From the NCBI GenBank assembly GCA_004352715.1, contig SCFE01000023.1:1957068-2021067 (forward strand): a DNA stretch of 64,000 nucleotides, in the 5' to 3' direction. Under the pieces are notes generated by a model. It did no database searches, had not been told where the DNA came from, and worked only from the letters and a program-made list of their open reading frames with translations. This document shows positions 46,701 to 54,184 of this stretch, piece by piece (within the stretch, counting starts at the first letter, position 1; each line of letters begins with the position of its first letter). Origin of the DNA: Hofstenia miamia. Its lineage: Eukaryota > Xenacoelomorpha > Acoela. A program made the position numbers and the translations under genes.

Positions 46701-47393
46701 AGTTTTATTGAAAATTCAGTTGAGGTGAATAGTTTATATATATATATATATACAGGGTGTCCCAAAAAAAGATTTTATTTTATTTTGTATGTAGATGATG
46801 GATCGAGCTGTCCTCCTAGGTACTAATAGTCTATGCTTTAGGATTTTTTTTGCCACCAACCCCATCTTTCAATTACGTTATTAAGGTATTGAAAATTGAG
46901 CAGAAATTTAACACTAATTTATTGAAAAAAACAACAGAATTATCAAACAAAAAATTATCAGAACAAAAGAAAAAGTTCAGGAAACATCGGGGTAGACATC
47001 GTCATCGACGAATTGATAACGTCATCTTCATTGGCTCTTGCTCCGGCTAGTTCTTCTGGAGATGTCAGATCCGCCGTCTTCAGTTGTTCAATGTGACTGC
47101 CGCTGTTTTCCACGATGAGATGCATTCGGTGCTTGAACGCCAGGAGGACCTTGTTGATCAGTCCGTTCGTGGCGCTACAGATAAATGATAATTAAATCTT
47201 TTTGCCGCTAATAATAAAATCATTAATAATAAATGACAATTAAGATCAATATCTCGCTTGTCGAACGTAATTGAAAGATGGGGTTGGTGGCAAAAAATCC
47301 TGAAGCATAGACTATTAGTATCTAGAAGGACAGCTCGATCCATCATCTACATACAAAACGGGAGCCAAATTAAAAAAATTCTTTTTTTGGGAC

Positions 47394-47431
<38 letters not shown>

Positions 47432-50400
47432 ATATATCGGCAACAAACATAGGCCTGTAGAAATATTTATATTGTAGTTGGTCATTTTTGGCTCAAATTT
47501 GACACAACTTTGTGTTCTAGCAAAATTAGTTAGTGGATTTTGGGTTGGATGTTGAGTCAACATATCTTGAATTACTTGTGTTGGATGTTGAGTCAACATA
47601 TCTTGAATTACTTACAGCCTTGATTTTAAGAAAACAATATTGAAAATCTCTTATTAATCATATTCTCTACGGCTGGGAGGTAATTGGGCTCCACATGCTT
47701 CTTTAGTTATTGTAACAAATTATGGTGGTAGCTATTGCCCATCGAAATATATTTAGTTCACAGAAAATATTTTCTTTGAATTAAATATATTTTAAGTGTT
47801 TTTTAATTTTGACAACTCCATCTAAACTTCTCAATCACTTGAAAAATTGACGGGTACACAGACACAATATTTGAAAAACGCAATACACGTGAATTGCCTT
47901 CTCAGGTTGTAAATGAGTTTGAAAACTACACTGCCGTAGCCGCCAGGGGGCCTGCCCCCTCCCCCAAATTCAAAAAGATAACTTGAAACTATAGCAAATT
48001 TCCACATTATTTCACACTTTTTAATGTTTGAAATCGCTTTCGTCGAGGCCCTTTTAGCCAATCTAAATTGTCTATAATAAAGTTTTTTTTCGGCCCGTCT
48101 GCCCCAACCATGGTGGGGTCTCCTTAGATACTAAATATGTGGGCCCCCTAAAAATGTTTCGGGTCTACAACGCTGAACTGTGGAATATAACACCACGCAA
48201 GGACCCTGATAAACAGAGGAACTTTGTATGGAATGCGTTTACAATCTCATGCAGACGATATTGCAGTCGCTTATCTTTATTAAATGGTTTCCTATCAATG
48301 AAGAGCTTTTCTTTGTATTGTTTTGAAGGCGCCGGTGCACAACCGACTACGTTCATTTTGACAAATAATTTTCGTTCCTACTTTGATACAGACGCAGTCA
48401 AAGTGTAATCTCTCACAGAAACGCGTTTTTAATTCGTTATTAGTTAATCAATCACTCGTTTTAACATTTTAATTCTTCCTGAGACGCCATTGTTCCTGAG
48501 CAATGGATTTCGAGTGCTTAAGCCGATGCCTTTGTCTTGTAATTTGAAATTTATTGATTTTTGTTTACATGGCAATTTTGTAATTTGACAATCAAACCAT
48601 TCTTGTGTTTAGTCCCCTTGTACGCTGTTGTTATCAAGATAACGATCGTAATTCCAATACGATTACAATTTCAACGCTGACGTGTAAAGCCGCAGGCTCA
48701 ACCTTTTTTGTTTTACTATTGTTTTCCGATCCTAGTTTTCATGGAGCAGCCTCTAATATTTGGAATGATTTAGAAAATGAGATAAGAATAGAAAAAAATT
48801 ACAAAAAATTTAGAAAAAAATTAAAAATCATACTTTTACATCGACAAAATACAATCGGAGACACAAACATGCTAAACACATTTACTGGGTTTTTTACAAT
48901 GAGCTCACCACACACATAGACACACACACACATTTATTCTATATATATATTTTTATTACTTTGTAAATACATGTATTTGTAGTTTGCAGCTTTTTTTACT
49001 GTCATTTATTTACTGCAATAAATTTGCTTTGACTCTTAAAATAAAACACGAGGTTTTTTAATGTTAACTAAATTTGTTTAATCCTTATCAGCCAGGGAAT
49101 TTTTGAATTTTTTTATGGTTAATGAAAAAAATGTACATGCTTGTCTTAAAAACTAAAAAAATTACCCACTCAATGGTTTTAGAAGATCGATGCACATATA
49201 GAGTCAGTGAAAGCTCGTTGTTGCTTCTGTGGGCTTAAAACGTTTTGATTATATGATCATTTGATTTGGACAGAATTGTAATTTTTTAGAAATTCGGACT
49301 TTTCTAAGAAAACTTGTAAGTCTTTTAAACAACCTCAGCCAAAGCAATACATTCTAAGAGACATTTTTTTTCAACATTGCATTAAAGTGTGTTCCCGAAT
49401 AGACCACAATTTTCCAATTTTGTGTTCAAGGCCAATATTGTCCCAAGTCCATTTCAAATTCCTTATAAAGGATCAAATTGCTTAAATACAAAAGATTGCT
49501 TCATAATTGATGTAAATTCTCCTGAATACTTGAATTTAGCCTTTCTGCGGATAACTCTTTAACAGTAAAACGTAAAAGAGAAATAGAATTATCTCAAGAG
49601 AAGTAAAAAATTTAAATTTTGCTAGGATGGTGTAACGAGTTGATTTTAGAGAAGACAATCCTTTCCCCCAGTCATCGACATCGTCATTGTTGAAGTCCAG
49701 TAGACAACAATCTCGTTATCCTCCGCTACGTTCAAGTGTCGTACGTCTGCAGCCGTTATCTCGTGGAACCAACGGAAAGAAGTTTGCAATGTTGGGTGGA
49801 TCCTACCCCCCTGGTGGTGCTCTTCAAGAAGAAGATCTGTCTAGAGAAATGGTTGTCAGAAGACTTGTTCCCTCTACAGGTAAACATTTTTTTGGTAAAT
49901 GTTGATTCTATGTGTTGTAAAGCTGGTTTCTTATCGGAGAACTTAGCAGATGCCGTTATAAAGAATCATATATTAAAAAAAGTTGAAATCATTTAGAAAT
50001 TCAACGATTTTTCAAGAAGCGTTATCACAAGAGAAATGATAGAATTACTAGATATGCTATGAAATAATTCCTAATTCCACTGCTCACTTCTTCATATATC
50101 ATATGATAATAGAACGTCACGTCAGTTTTCTTCTTCTTCATATATCATATGATAATAGAACGTCACGTCAGTTTTCTTGATCTTCAACTTTTTCAAAAAC
50201 TTAGTGTGGTAGAAGTTAAACTATTAAATCTATAATGGATTCAAAGCTCTTTTTTGAAATTGTTTTCTAAGACAAAATGGTGGTTTGTTCCATTTTTATT
50301 TTGCTTCCAATTTTGCATGATGGAAGAAAATTTTCGTATGGTTTGTTAATTAACATGGTCACTATGACTCATATACATTACACACATATGCATATATTTT

Positions 50401-53400
50401 ATTAACAATATGTAATTGATTTTTGCAATTGCGGACGATCATATTTATATACCTTCAAAATGTCATGTCTAACTTATGCTGATTTTAGGTAATGAGCAGT
50501 TTTCGCCGCCTCCATATCGCTCTGCACATGTTAGCGGAGTGATTCTTCCTCCAATCGAATCAGGTAGACCTTCACGGGCTTTCAGTGCGAAGGTTGATGA
50601 CAAATTCCTGATGAAGCCTACAAGGATCCTTATCGGTGGTCACTTTTCTACCTCTTTCAAAGAAAACTATGATTCCAGGCCAAGCACCACCATTGATTTC
50701 AGGGTGCGTAATATTTCTCAGTGTAGTTAAGTCAGTGTACAAATCCCCTAACCCCAAACACCCTTTAAGAGGACTATGGCTCAATCAAGACAATGTATGA
50801 TTTGAAATTGTTTAGAATTATATGCCATATCTTTTTTTAACATTCTTTTCCCTTTGATGGTTTGCAAGGGGCATTTGTTGACAGTACTTATTTCTCTATG
50901 GTTTAAGCTCAGCAATTATCTTGCAAAAATATTTTTGTAATTTAGCGGCTATTTTTATTGGAGATTGTTGTTGGTATTTCTTAACTGATTTTACATTTTA
51001 GAGGCAGCGAAGGGTTCGTTCATGTAATAGAGTAGTATGTGTTTGCCCTAAATGTTTAATGTTATATTTCACTATCAATCCAATCATATACTGTCAAGAT
51101 ATTTCTACTTTATATGTTTCATTAAAAATATCATATTTATTTTATGCATTATTTCACGAGTGAATTATTCGATTACGGTAAAACTGATTCCTTAACCAGT
51201 GGCGTACGCAGGGGGGCAAGGTGGAATGTCCCCCCTGTCAAGTTTCCAAATTTGATTTTGACTCGATAAATCAAAAAAAATTTTCATATAAAATTGAAAA
51301 AATTTAAAATCTAGGATTGTGAAATGCATTTTTTAGGGTCTATTTTCTCAATATTTTCAAAAATTTTCGCAATGATGGTGATGTCCCCCCTCTTCAGAAA
51401 ATTTTGGGTACGCCCCCTGTCCTTAACCTTAAGCTGCCGAGGAATTTATTGAGCACCACTGGATAGAGAATCGTCTCCTTATACATTTTCAAATTTAATT
51501 CGCGTCTTGCGTAAAATCCGAAGTCGTCGCCGTGAATGCACGAAGGTGAAATATGATGTTAACGTTAAGTGTTTTAATGTATCGTATTACCATTAACACC
51601 ATGCTACTCTCTAATATAAAATATCGTTTAATTGTCCCCTGAACCTGAATTTTGAGCTTATATGTATTCTATATCACAATTGGAAACTCGTAAAACCTTT
51701 CGAAAAATTTTTAATTTTTTTGCCTGACTTTAACGATATTTTTTCATTAATAAATATGTGAATATGCCAATATTTCTAAATTTCTTAATAGGCTTGTAAA
51801 AGGAAGTTTTCAATAACGGTAGAATTTTGTATCTTTACAAATATTGCGAAATTACAATTTTATATTACTTGGAAAGCCTCTGCGCTTATATGCAACTTAG
51901 GAAATATTTTTAAACAAGTTATCATTCTGTACCATTCAGAAAAACATCAAAAACTATGTAGTAACTTTTGTGGCGAAAGGCACTGGAGATGTTACTTAAA
52001 ACGCCTGTTGTAAACATTACAATTGGAAGCACTTCATTCTTTTGTATTGGATGGACGCGGAATTTCGATATTTACGATTCCAATTTCATAAATTTCTTAC
52101 TGATCACTGCTTGTTTTCCGCTTCTTTTGTCAATACCCTTAATTCGATCGATATTCATTACTACATGTAACAGTGGTGTCGTTGTATCTTGGGACAAATA
52201 TCCGACAAACTTGCGTTCATTAAACGAACTATCATTCCATCTTTACTTTAGCCAACTGATTAGCATATTTAAAAAACATGTTTCGGTTCTTTCAAGCTTC
52301 AAATATTTTACGCTGATGGACATTTGTATCTAACATTGTTGACATTATCAATTGTCATCTGATTCACATAATTGCAGCATCAGAAGTTTTATAGATTTCA
52401 TCATCCATTGTTTCCAGATGTTCGAAATGTTTGAATGATACAATATGATACAAGCAAGTCATTCAGTCTCGTTTGATGCTATCAGCAGCTGTCTCAATTA
52501 ACTAGAATAAAGTCCGTGCAATTTCTTCTGGCTTGACATTAAGGAATATCCCATCAAAGTAATGTATTCACTCAGCTTTAACGCCCTCCACTTAGTATCC
52601 CCCGGCAACTGCTCCATTGCTTGTTTCAAGTTTTCACAAATGGCCGATGTCCCCCCCTCTAATCACATGCAAATGTTTTAGAAGTTTTTAGTAACCGTCA
52701 GCAGCTACCGAGATGTTACAATAACTGTTGTGATTCTGCATTCTTCAACCAAACATGTCCATGGTATTTCGCATGATATTCACAACATAGCTGTGAAGCA
52801 AAAATGCTTTTTCTTTTTTTTAACACTTTTTGTCGACATGCGGATATCTGTACATTGCAAATGCATCTCGCAATTTTGGATTATCAACCGTTATCATCCT
52901 AAACCAAAATTGAATGAGTTTCAATGACGTGCCTAGGAATGGATTTCTTTTCACAGCTTCTCTTGTCTTGGGATTAGTTTTAATTATTGAAGCCAAAGTG
53001 CCGCAACATTAGCTGTTTGGTTCTTGGGTGTAGTTCAACATTAACTTTTGATTTTTGGAGTACGCAAAGGCAAGACCACAAATATTGATGTATCTTTTTT
53101 TAAAAGTTTGTATTGGGATCCTAAGTTGGATTATGTAGTCATATTGGGTATTGCTTTCTGAATGTGTCAGTGGGTTCCCCTGGTATGAATCTCCAATGTT
53201 AGCATGAAATGTTTTATAAGTTTTCTCAAATTAAAGGATTACATGGTATTTGGAATTTGTATGTACCTTCTTATATATGAATATCTTTTAGGACGAATAC
53301 GGTTATCCATTACGAAAACTCTCAAATCCTCGTGCTAACATTCCACAAGAGCTCTCATATGGTGTCGTTGGGATTCCCATGGCTCTCAATGCCCGGGAGG

Positions 53401-53510
53401 ATAGCACCTTAAGTGAAGAGCATCTCCGTGGTGACTCCAATGAACCCTGGGTTGACGCTCCTCGGCCTGGATCGCGACCGCCACGTGGGAAACTAGGAAC
53501 TGCTCGTTAA
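30957..53510 (+). CDS. FAM149: FAM149-family (DUF3719) cilium-associated protein, whole gene as assembled
   Basis: Eleven in-phase exons form the gene: 30957-31747, [63639-63762], 40401-40540, 40609-40731, 44763-44900, 45285-45567, 45789-45914, 46463-46569, 49650-49879, 50489-50703 and 53292-53510. They total 2496 nt, or 831 residues plus stop. The second exon lies out of order near the window end; without it exon 1 (phase 2) cannot join 40401 (phase 0). Recognition rests on the DUF3719 core (FPHIRIIGTQ), the acidic SDGVVEEVLAFD block, RKGYPPITPF, LHPVLRGP and VDDKFLMKP, which follow the order I recall for vertebrate FAM149B1, a protein linked to primary cilia and Joubert-type ciliopathy. That protein is about 580 residues; this one is longer mainly through exon 1. 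The molecular activity of the family is not known to me. Confidence 0.85.
32965..33060 (+). repeat. Second copy of the 3' end of FAM149 exon 1 and its donor
   Basis: It matches 31665-31760 with a few substitutions that give V to I and K to E changes (QRIWSPNFWPENNGFSDF) and keep the AAGG-GTATGC donor region. The upstream junction (acaacagaatgca) is not the exon 1 sequence. As an extra exon, its acceptor would be out of phase with the preceding donor. It is more likely a haplotype or assembly duplicate than a functional exon. Confidence 0.7.
33085..33133. other. Assembly gap, 49 Ns after (TA)n
   Basis: Unknown bases inside FAM149 intron 1. Confidence 0.95.
33684..34683. other. Assembly gap, exactly 1000 Ns
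   Basis: The round size suggests a placeholder. The left edge aligns with 56107 in the copy at 54-56 kb; the right edge is (AT)n. The exon found at 63639-63762 would belong in this interval. Confidence 0.95.
34909..35146 (+). mobile_element. hAT-type MITE family 1, copy 1
   Basis: It starts CAGGGGCGTACCCAGG and ends CGTACGCCACTG. The flanking 8-mers cttggttt (34901-34908) and gttggttt (35147-35154) match at 7 of 8. It is 238 bp with no coding capacity. Confidence 0.85.
35147..35765. other. FAM149 intron sequence, nothing recognised
   Basis: No exon with sensible splice sites or similarity was seen. Confidence 0.5.
35766..36340. mobile_element. TA-flanked terminal-inverted-repeat element
   Basis: CCCAGTAATCATAGAACTGT at the left and the inverse of CCCAGTAAACATAGAACTGT at the right differ at two positions. 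TA lies on both sides (35764-35765, 36341-36342), as for Tc1/mariner-type insertion. Repeated acgac motifs fill the subterminal parts. A piggyBac-type element is nested inside. Confidence 0.7.
36020..36283. mobile_element. piggyBac-type MITE, nested
   Basis: TTAA at 36016-36019 and 36284-36287 flanks CCCTTTCAACCCG and its perfect inverse CGGGTTGAAAGGG. A 16-bp palindrome GGTACATATATGTACC sits just inside the left end. TTAA target sites and CCC termini are the piggyBac hallmark. Confidence 0.8.
36341..37875. other. FAM149 intron sequence, nothing recognised
   Basis: AT-rich and without supported exons; short open frames on both strands look random. Confidence 0.5.
37876..38044 (+). mobile_element. 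hAT-type MITE family 1, copy 2
   Basis: CAGGGGCGTACCCAGG to GGGTACGCCACTG, 169 bp, flanked by gacttcat and tacttcat (7 of 8). It is shorter than copy 1 by an internal deletion. Confidence 0.85.
38584..38906 (+). mobile_element. hAT-type MITE family 2, copy 1
   Basis: It runs from CAGTCTTGTCAACGAGG to CCTCGTTGACAAGTCTG, flanked by ccatgaaa and ccttgaaa (7 of 8). Repeated cgagccgaac motifs lie near the ends. Confidence 0.85.
38978..39201. mobile_element. PIF/Harbinger-type hairpin MITE, copy 1
   Basis: GGCCACGGTTAGACTAG and its inverse bound a nearly complete palindrome of 224 bp flanked by TTA on both sides (38975-38977, 39202-39204). A TTA target and GG-type terminus suggest PIF/Harbinger. 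Confidence 0.8.
39205..40054. other. FAM149 intron sequence, nothing recognised
   Basis: No exon, RNA gene or repeat recognised. Confidence 0.5.
40055..40235 (-). mobile_element. hAT-type MITE family 1, copy 3 (inverted)
   Basis: The 181-bp element has its first base changed (A for C) but perfect 8-bp flanks tctgctgt (40047-40054 and 40236-40243). It ends 165 bp before a FAM149 exon. Confidence 0.88.
40401..40540 (+). CDS. FAM149: FAM149 exon, start of DUF3719 domain
   Basis: The exon begins after acatgtag in phase 0 with EFDKEASKNVAKMFEDIDAV and ends in phase 2 within the HIR of RFPHIR at the donor cag-gtatgt. The helix (KMFEDIDAVLFE), then KTECKDWVERFPHIR, corresponds to the N-terminal half of DUF3719, whose hallmark is an HLRLLG-like motif. 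The residues preceding this exon in relatives (a SWG motif) are encoded at 63639-63762. Confidence 0.9.
40609..40731 (+). CDS. FAM149: FAM149 exon, end of DUF3719 domain
   Basis: It completes the Arg of HIR and continues IIGTQIFEPTDTGCRFYP, the rest of the DUF3719 signature, then a Ser-rich linker with SRPSTSSTLIE. The 68-bp intron before it is very short for this gene. The donor TTTT-GTACGT leaves phase 2, matching both the candidate exon at 43914 and the exon at 44763. Confidence 0.88.
40937..41297 (+). mobile_element. hAT-type MITE family 2, copy 2
   Basis: CAGACTTGTCAACAAGCC to GTTGATAAGTCCG, 361 bp, with perfect 8-bp flanks gtataaat. Confidence 0.9.
41298..42320. other. FAM149 intron sequence, nothing recognised
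   Basis: A short coding-like stretch near 41680-41760 has no usable frame with its neighbours. Confidence 0.45.
42321..42693 (-). mobile_element. hAT-type MITE family 2, copy 3, containing a gap
   Basis: Only the first two bases (CA) precede the 73-N gap at 42323-42395. The right end CTCGTTGACAAGTCTG is intact and the 8-bp flanks gtctctga (42313-42320 and 42694-42701) match perfectly. The gap is therefore inside the element. Confidence 0.88.
42702..43913. other. FAM149 intron sequence, nothing recognised
   Basis: No supported exon. Confidence 0.45.
43914..44087 (+). CDS. Candidate cassette exon of FAM149
   Basis: A 174-nt open segment lies between a good acceptor (tttgtgtgcag) and a strong donor (cag-gtaaga). 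Read in phase 2 it has no stop (ETCKFQGFVLANQGAKDRKS onward), and it ends in phase 2, so it can be included or skipped without changing frame. The peptide has no counterpart that I know in the family, which favours a lineage-specific or exonised exon, or a chance frame. Confidence 0.35.
44262..44475. mobile_element. PIF/Harbinger-type hairpin MITE, copy 2
   Basis: It is the same palindrome as 38978-39201 (GGCCACGGTTAGACTAG ends), 214 bp, flanked by TTA (44259-44261 and 44476-44478). Confidence 0.82.
44763..44900 (+). CDS. FAM149: FAM149 exon with acidic EEVLAFD motif
   Basis: Peptide: LSVTGYSVKVLSSVPSPD, then PPLEEVFFSDGVVEEVLAFD. The last block corresponds to the SEGIIEEYLAFD block that I recall from vertebrate FAM149B1. 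The acceptor tcatttag gives phase 2, agreeing with 40731 and 44087. An alternative acceptor at 44755 would add eight bases but break phase. The donor CA-GTAAGT leaves phase 2. Confidence 0.82.
45285..45567 (+). CDS. FAM149: FAM149 exon with RKGYPPITPF motif
   Basis: After the acceptor tgttacttag the frame reads STEIQTNSN to RRRKGYPPITPFACVRD, a match to the KLGYPPIAPF block of the family, followed by a helical segment (ALFVRLWADILKW) and a His/Trp-rich stretch. It is a 283-nt exon, phase 2 to phase 0, with donor cag-gtcttg. Confidence 0.85.
45789..45914 (+). CDS. FAM149: FAM149 exon with LHPVLRGP motif
   Basis: The frame QVSQGLHLLCLHPVLRGPFQ and following residues resembles the SELHPLVLPRVPQSK block that I recall from the vertebrate protein. 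The donor TTA-GTAAAT keeps phase 0 into the next exon. The acceptor is the weak point: ATTCGGAG before 45789 keeps phase 0, while the better-looking attacag before 45773 would need phase 2. Confidence 0.6.
46463..46569 (+). CDS. FAM149: FAM149 exon, LNQLLSIG region
   Basis: Acceptor aatttttttttag; peptide RLGTASSMASHNINGLNQLL then SIGPKKITMRQPSNN; donor TTT-GTAAG in phase 2. NGLNQLLSIGPKKI matches the NDLLVHGMPLQPR region of relatives in position and character. Confidence 0.75.
46753..47396. mobile_element. Tc1/mariner-type element with inverted arms of about 135 bp
   Basis: It starts CAGGGTGTCCCAAAAAAAG after TA and ends TTGGGACCCC before TA. The left arm, about 46790-46880, is the near-perfect inverse of 47258-47350 (gatggatcgagctgtcct, ccaccaaccccatctttc). 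It is inserted in a (TA)n tract in the FAM149 intron after the exon ending at 46569 and carries a transposase remnant on the minus strand. Confidence 0.8.
46958..47178 (-). pseudogene. C-terminal remnant of an IS630/mariner-like transposase
   Basis: The minus strand is open for about 72 codons to a TGA at 46958-46960: NGLINKVLLAFKHRMHLIVE, then NSGSHIEQLKTADL. The pattern of a basic helix followed by a Gly-x-His-x-Glu end is typical of mariner/IS630 transposase C-termini. The catalytic domain is absent. Confidence 0.55.
47545..47613. repeat. Short tandem duplication, period 36
   Basis: ttggatgttgagtcaacata at 47545 recurs at 47581 with the following bases. Confidence 0.8.
47614..48700. other. 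FAM149 intron sequence, no exon recognised
   Basis: It contains GC-rich transposon-like pieces (gccaggggggcctgccccct near 47942; gtgggccccc near 48140) without second ends that I can pair. Confidence 0.4.
48720..49038 (+). mobile_element. LINE 3' end, second copy
   Basis: ASNIWNDLENEIRIEKNYKK, then FRKKLKIILLHRQ, is the same C-terminal pattern as 20140-20260. It is followed by a CA-rich stretch and the shared tail tttgtaaatacatgtatttg and GCAATAAATTTGCTTTGACTCT at about 49014-49035. It lies in a FAM149 intron. Confidence 0.65.
49650..49879 (+). CDS. FAM149: FAM149 exon, basic Ser/Arg-rich region
   Basis: With the acceptor gagttgattttag the exon starts in phase 2 (EDNPFPQSSTSSLLKSSRQQ) and ends in phase 1 at the donor acag-gtaaac. 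A later acceptor (cccccag, 49671) would be out of phase with the exon ending at 46569. Content is disordered and basic with SSYPPGG-like turns. Confidence 0.75.
50085..50176. repeat. Tandem duplication, period 46
   Basis: ttcatatatcatatgataat followed by agaacgtcacgtcag occurs at 50091 and again at 50137 without visible differences in an intron. Confidence 0.85.
50489..50703 (+). CDS. FAM149: FAM149 exon with VDDKFLMKP motif
   Basis: Phase 1 to phase 0. Peptide: GVILPPIESGRPSRAFSAKV, then DDKFLMKPTRILIGGHFSTS, and SRPSTTIDFR. VDDKFLMKP corresponds to the LDDKLLMRP block that I recall from FAM149B1. Donor AGG-GTGCGT. Confidence 0.85.
51197..51419 (-). mobile_element. hAT-type MITE family 1, copy 4 (inverted)
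   Basis: CAGTGGCGTACGCAGG to GGGTACGCCCCCTG, 223 bp, perfect 8-bp flanks tccttaac (51189-51196 and 51420-51427). Confidence 0.9.
51428..53291. other. Last FAM149 intron, nothing recognised
   Basis: Open stretches such as 51968-52333 are AT-driven and lack splice-site support or similarity. Confidence 0.45.
53292..53510 (+). CDS. FAM149: FAM149 terminal exon
   Basis: Acceptor tatcttttag, phase 0, 72 codons (DEYGYPLRKLSNPRANIPQE onward) ending in RPGSRPPRGKLGTAR and TAA at 53508-53510. The basic, Gly/Arg/Pro-rich tail resembles the end of vertebrate FAM149B1 in character only. Confidence 0.85.
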   Translation, partial: DEYGYPLRKLSNPRANIPQELSYGVVGIPMALNAREDSTLSEEHLRGDSNEPWVDAPRPGSRPPRGKLGTAR

Positions 53511-53621
53511 ACATTCATCCAATTGGAAAATTATGGTGCTATTTTGGTAAATTGTTTTTTGCTTTATTTTGTAAATATTATTTCTGTTTTTTATTTTAAT
53601 TTGTGCAATTTTTGTAATTCA

Positions 53622-53627
53622 AATAAA
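53622..53627 (+). promoter_or_regulatory. FAM149 polyadenylation signal
   Basis: AATAAA 112 bp after the stop codon, followed by a T-rich stretch. Confidence 0.7.
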
Positions 53628-54106
53628 ATCATATTTCATTATTGATTTTTCAATTGTAATTTCTAACTTTATGTTTGTTAGGTCTAAAATATATTAATAT
53701 TTCTTAAAATTGATTGCTTAGTGCTCATTTGAATATGTAATTTTTAAATTTCCATAATTGGTTGAATGGTTTTGTAGTATTGATTTACATACATCTAGAT
53801 CAATCCAACTAAAATGAGAACATCGAATAATATACGAGAAATTAATATATTGAAAAATTATGTTACCTTACCAAGTGAATTTCACAATGCTTTAAAATTG
53901 CTGGGAAAATTTATTTGTGTTTCAAAGTAATTCCTACCCCTTACAACCCCAATTTTCAATTGGGATTAACGGATTAACGGAACCGGATTTCTTTTTACCT
54001 TAACCGGTTTTAACCGGATCTTTTAAAATTAGCATCATATTCAAATTAAAAAGATATAATCTATTTCTATCTTTCAAAATGAAATTGGCCTATTATGTGC
54101 AGACAT

Positions 54107-54109
<3 letters not shown>

Positions 54110-54180
<71 letters not shown>
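54110..54180. repeat. (TA)n microsatellite, about 70 bp
   Basis: Uninterrupted TA repeat at the left edge of the duplicated intron segment; the same repeat type occupies the matching position after exon 1 (31761-31781). Confidence 0.95.

Positions 54181-54184
<4 letters not shown>

Noticed and set aside
48139-48408. 89-codon frame MGPLKMFRVYN...
   Set aside because: Overlaps GC-rich transposon-like debris; no family recognised and no phase fit with FAM149.
51968-52333. 121-codon frame in the last FAM149 intron
   Set aside because: Hydrophobic AT-driven peptide; FAM149 exons on both sides join in phase without it.
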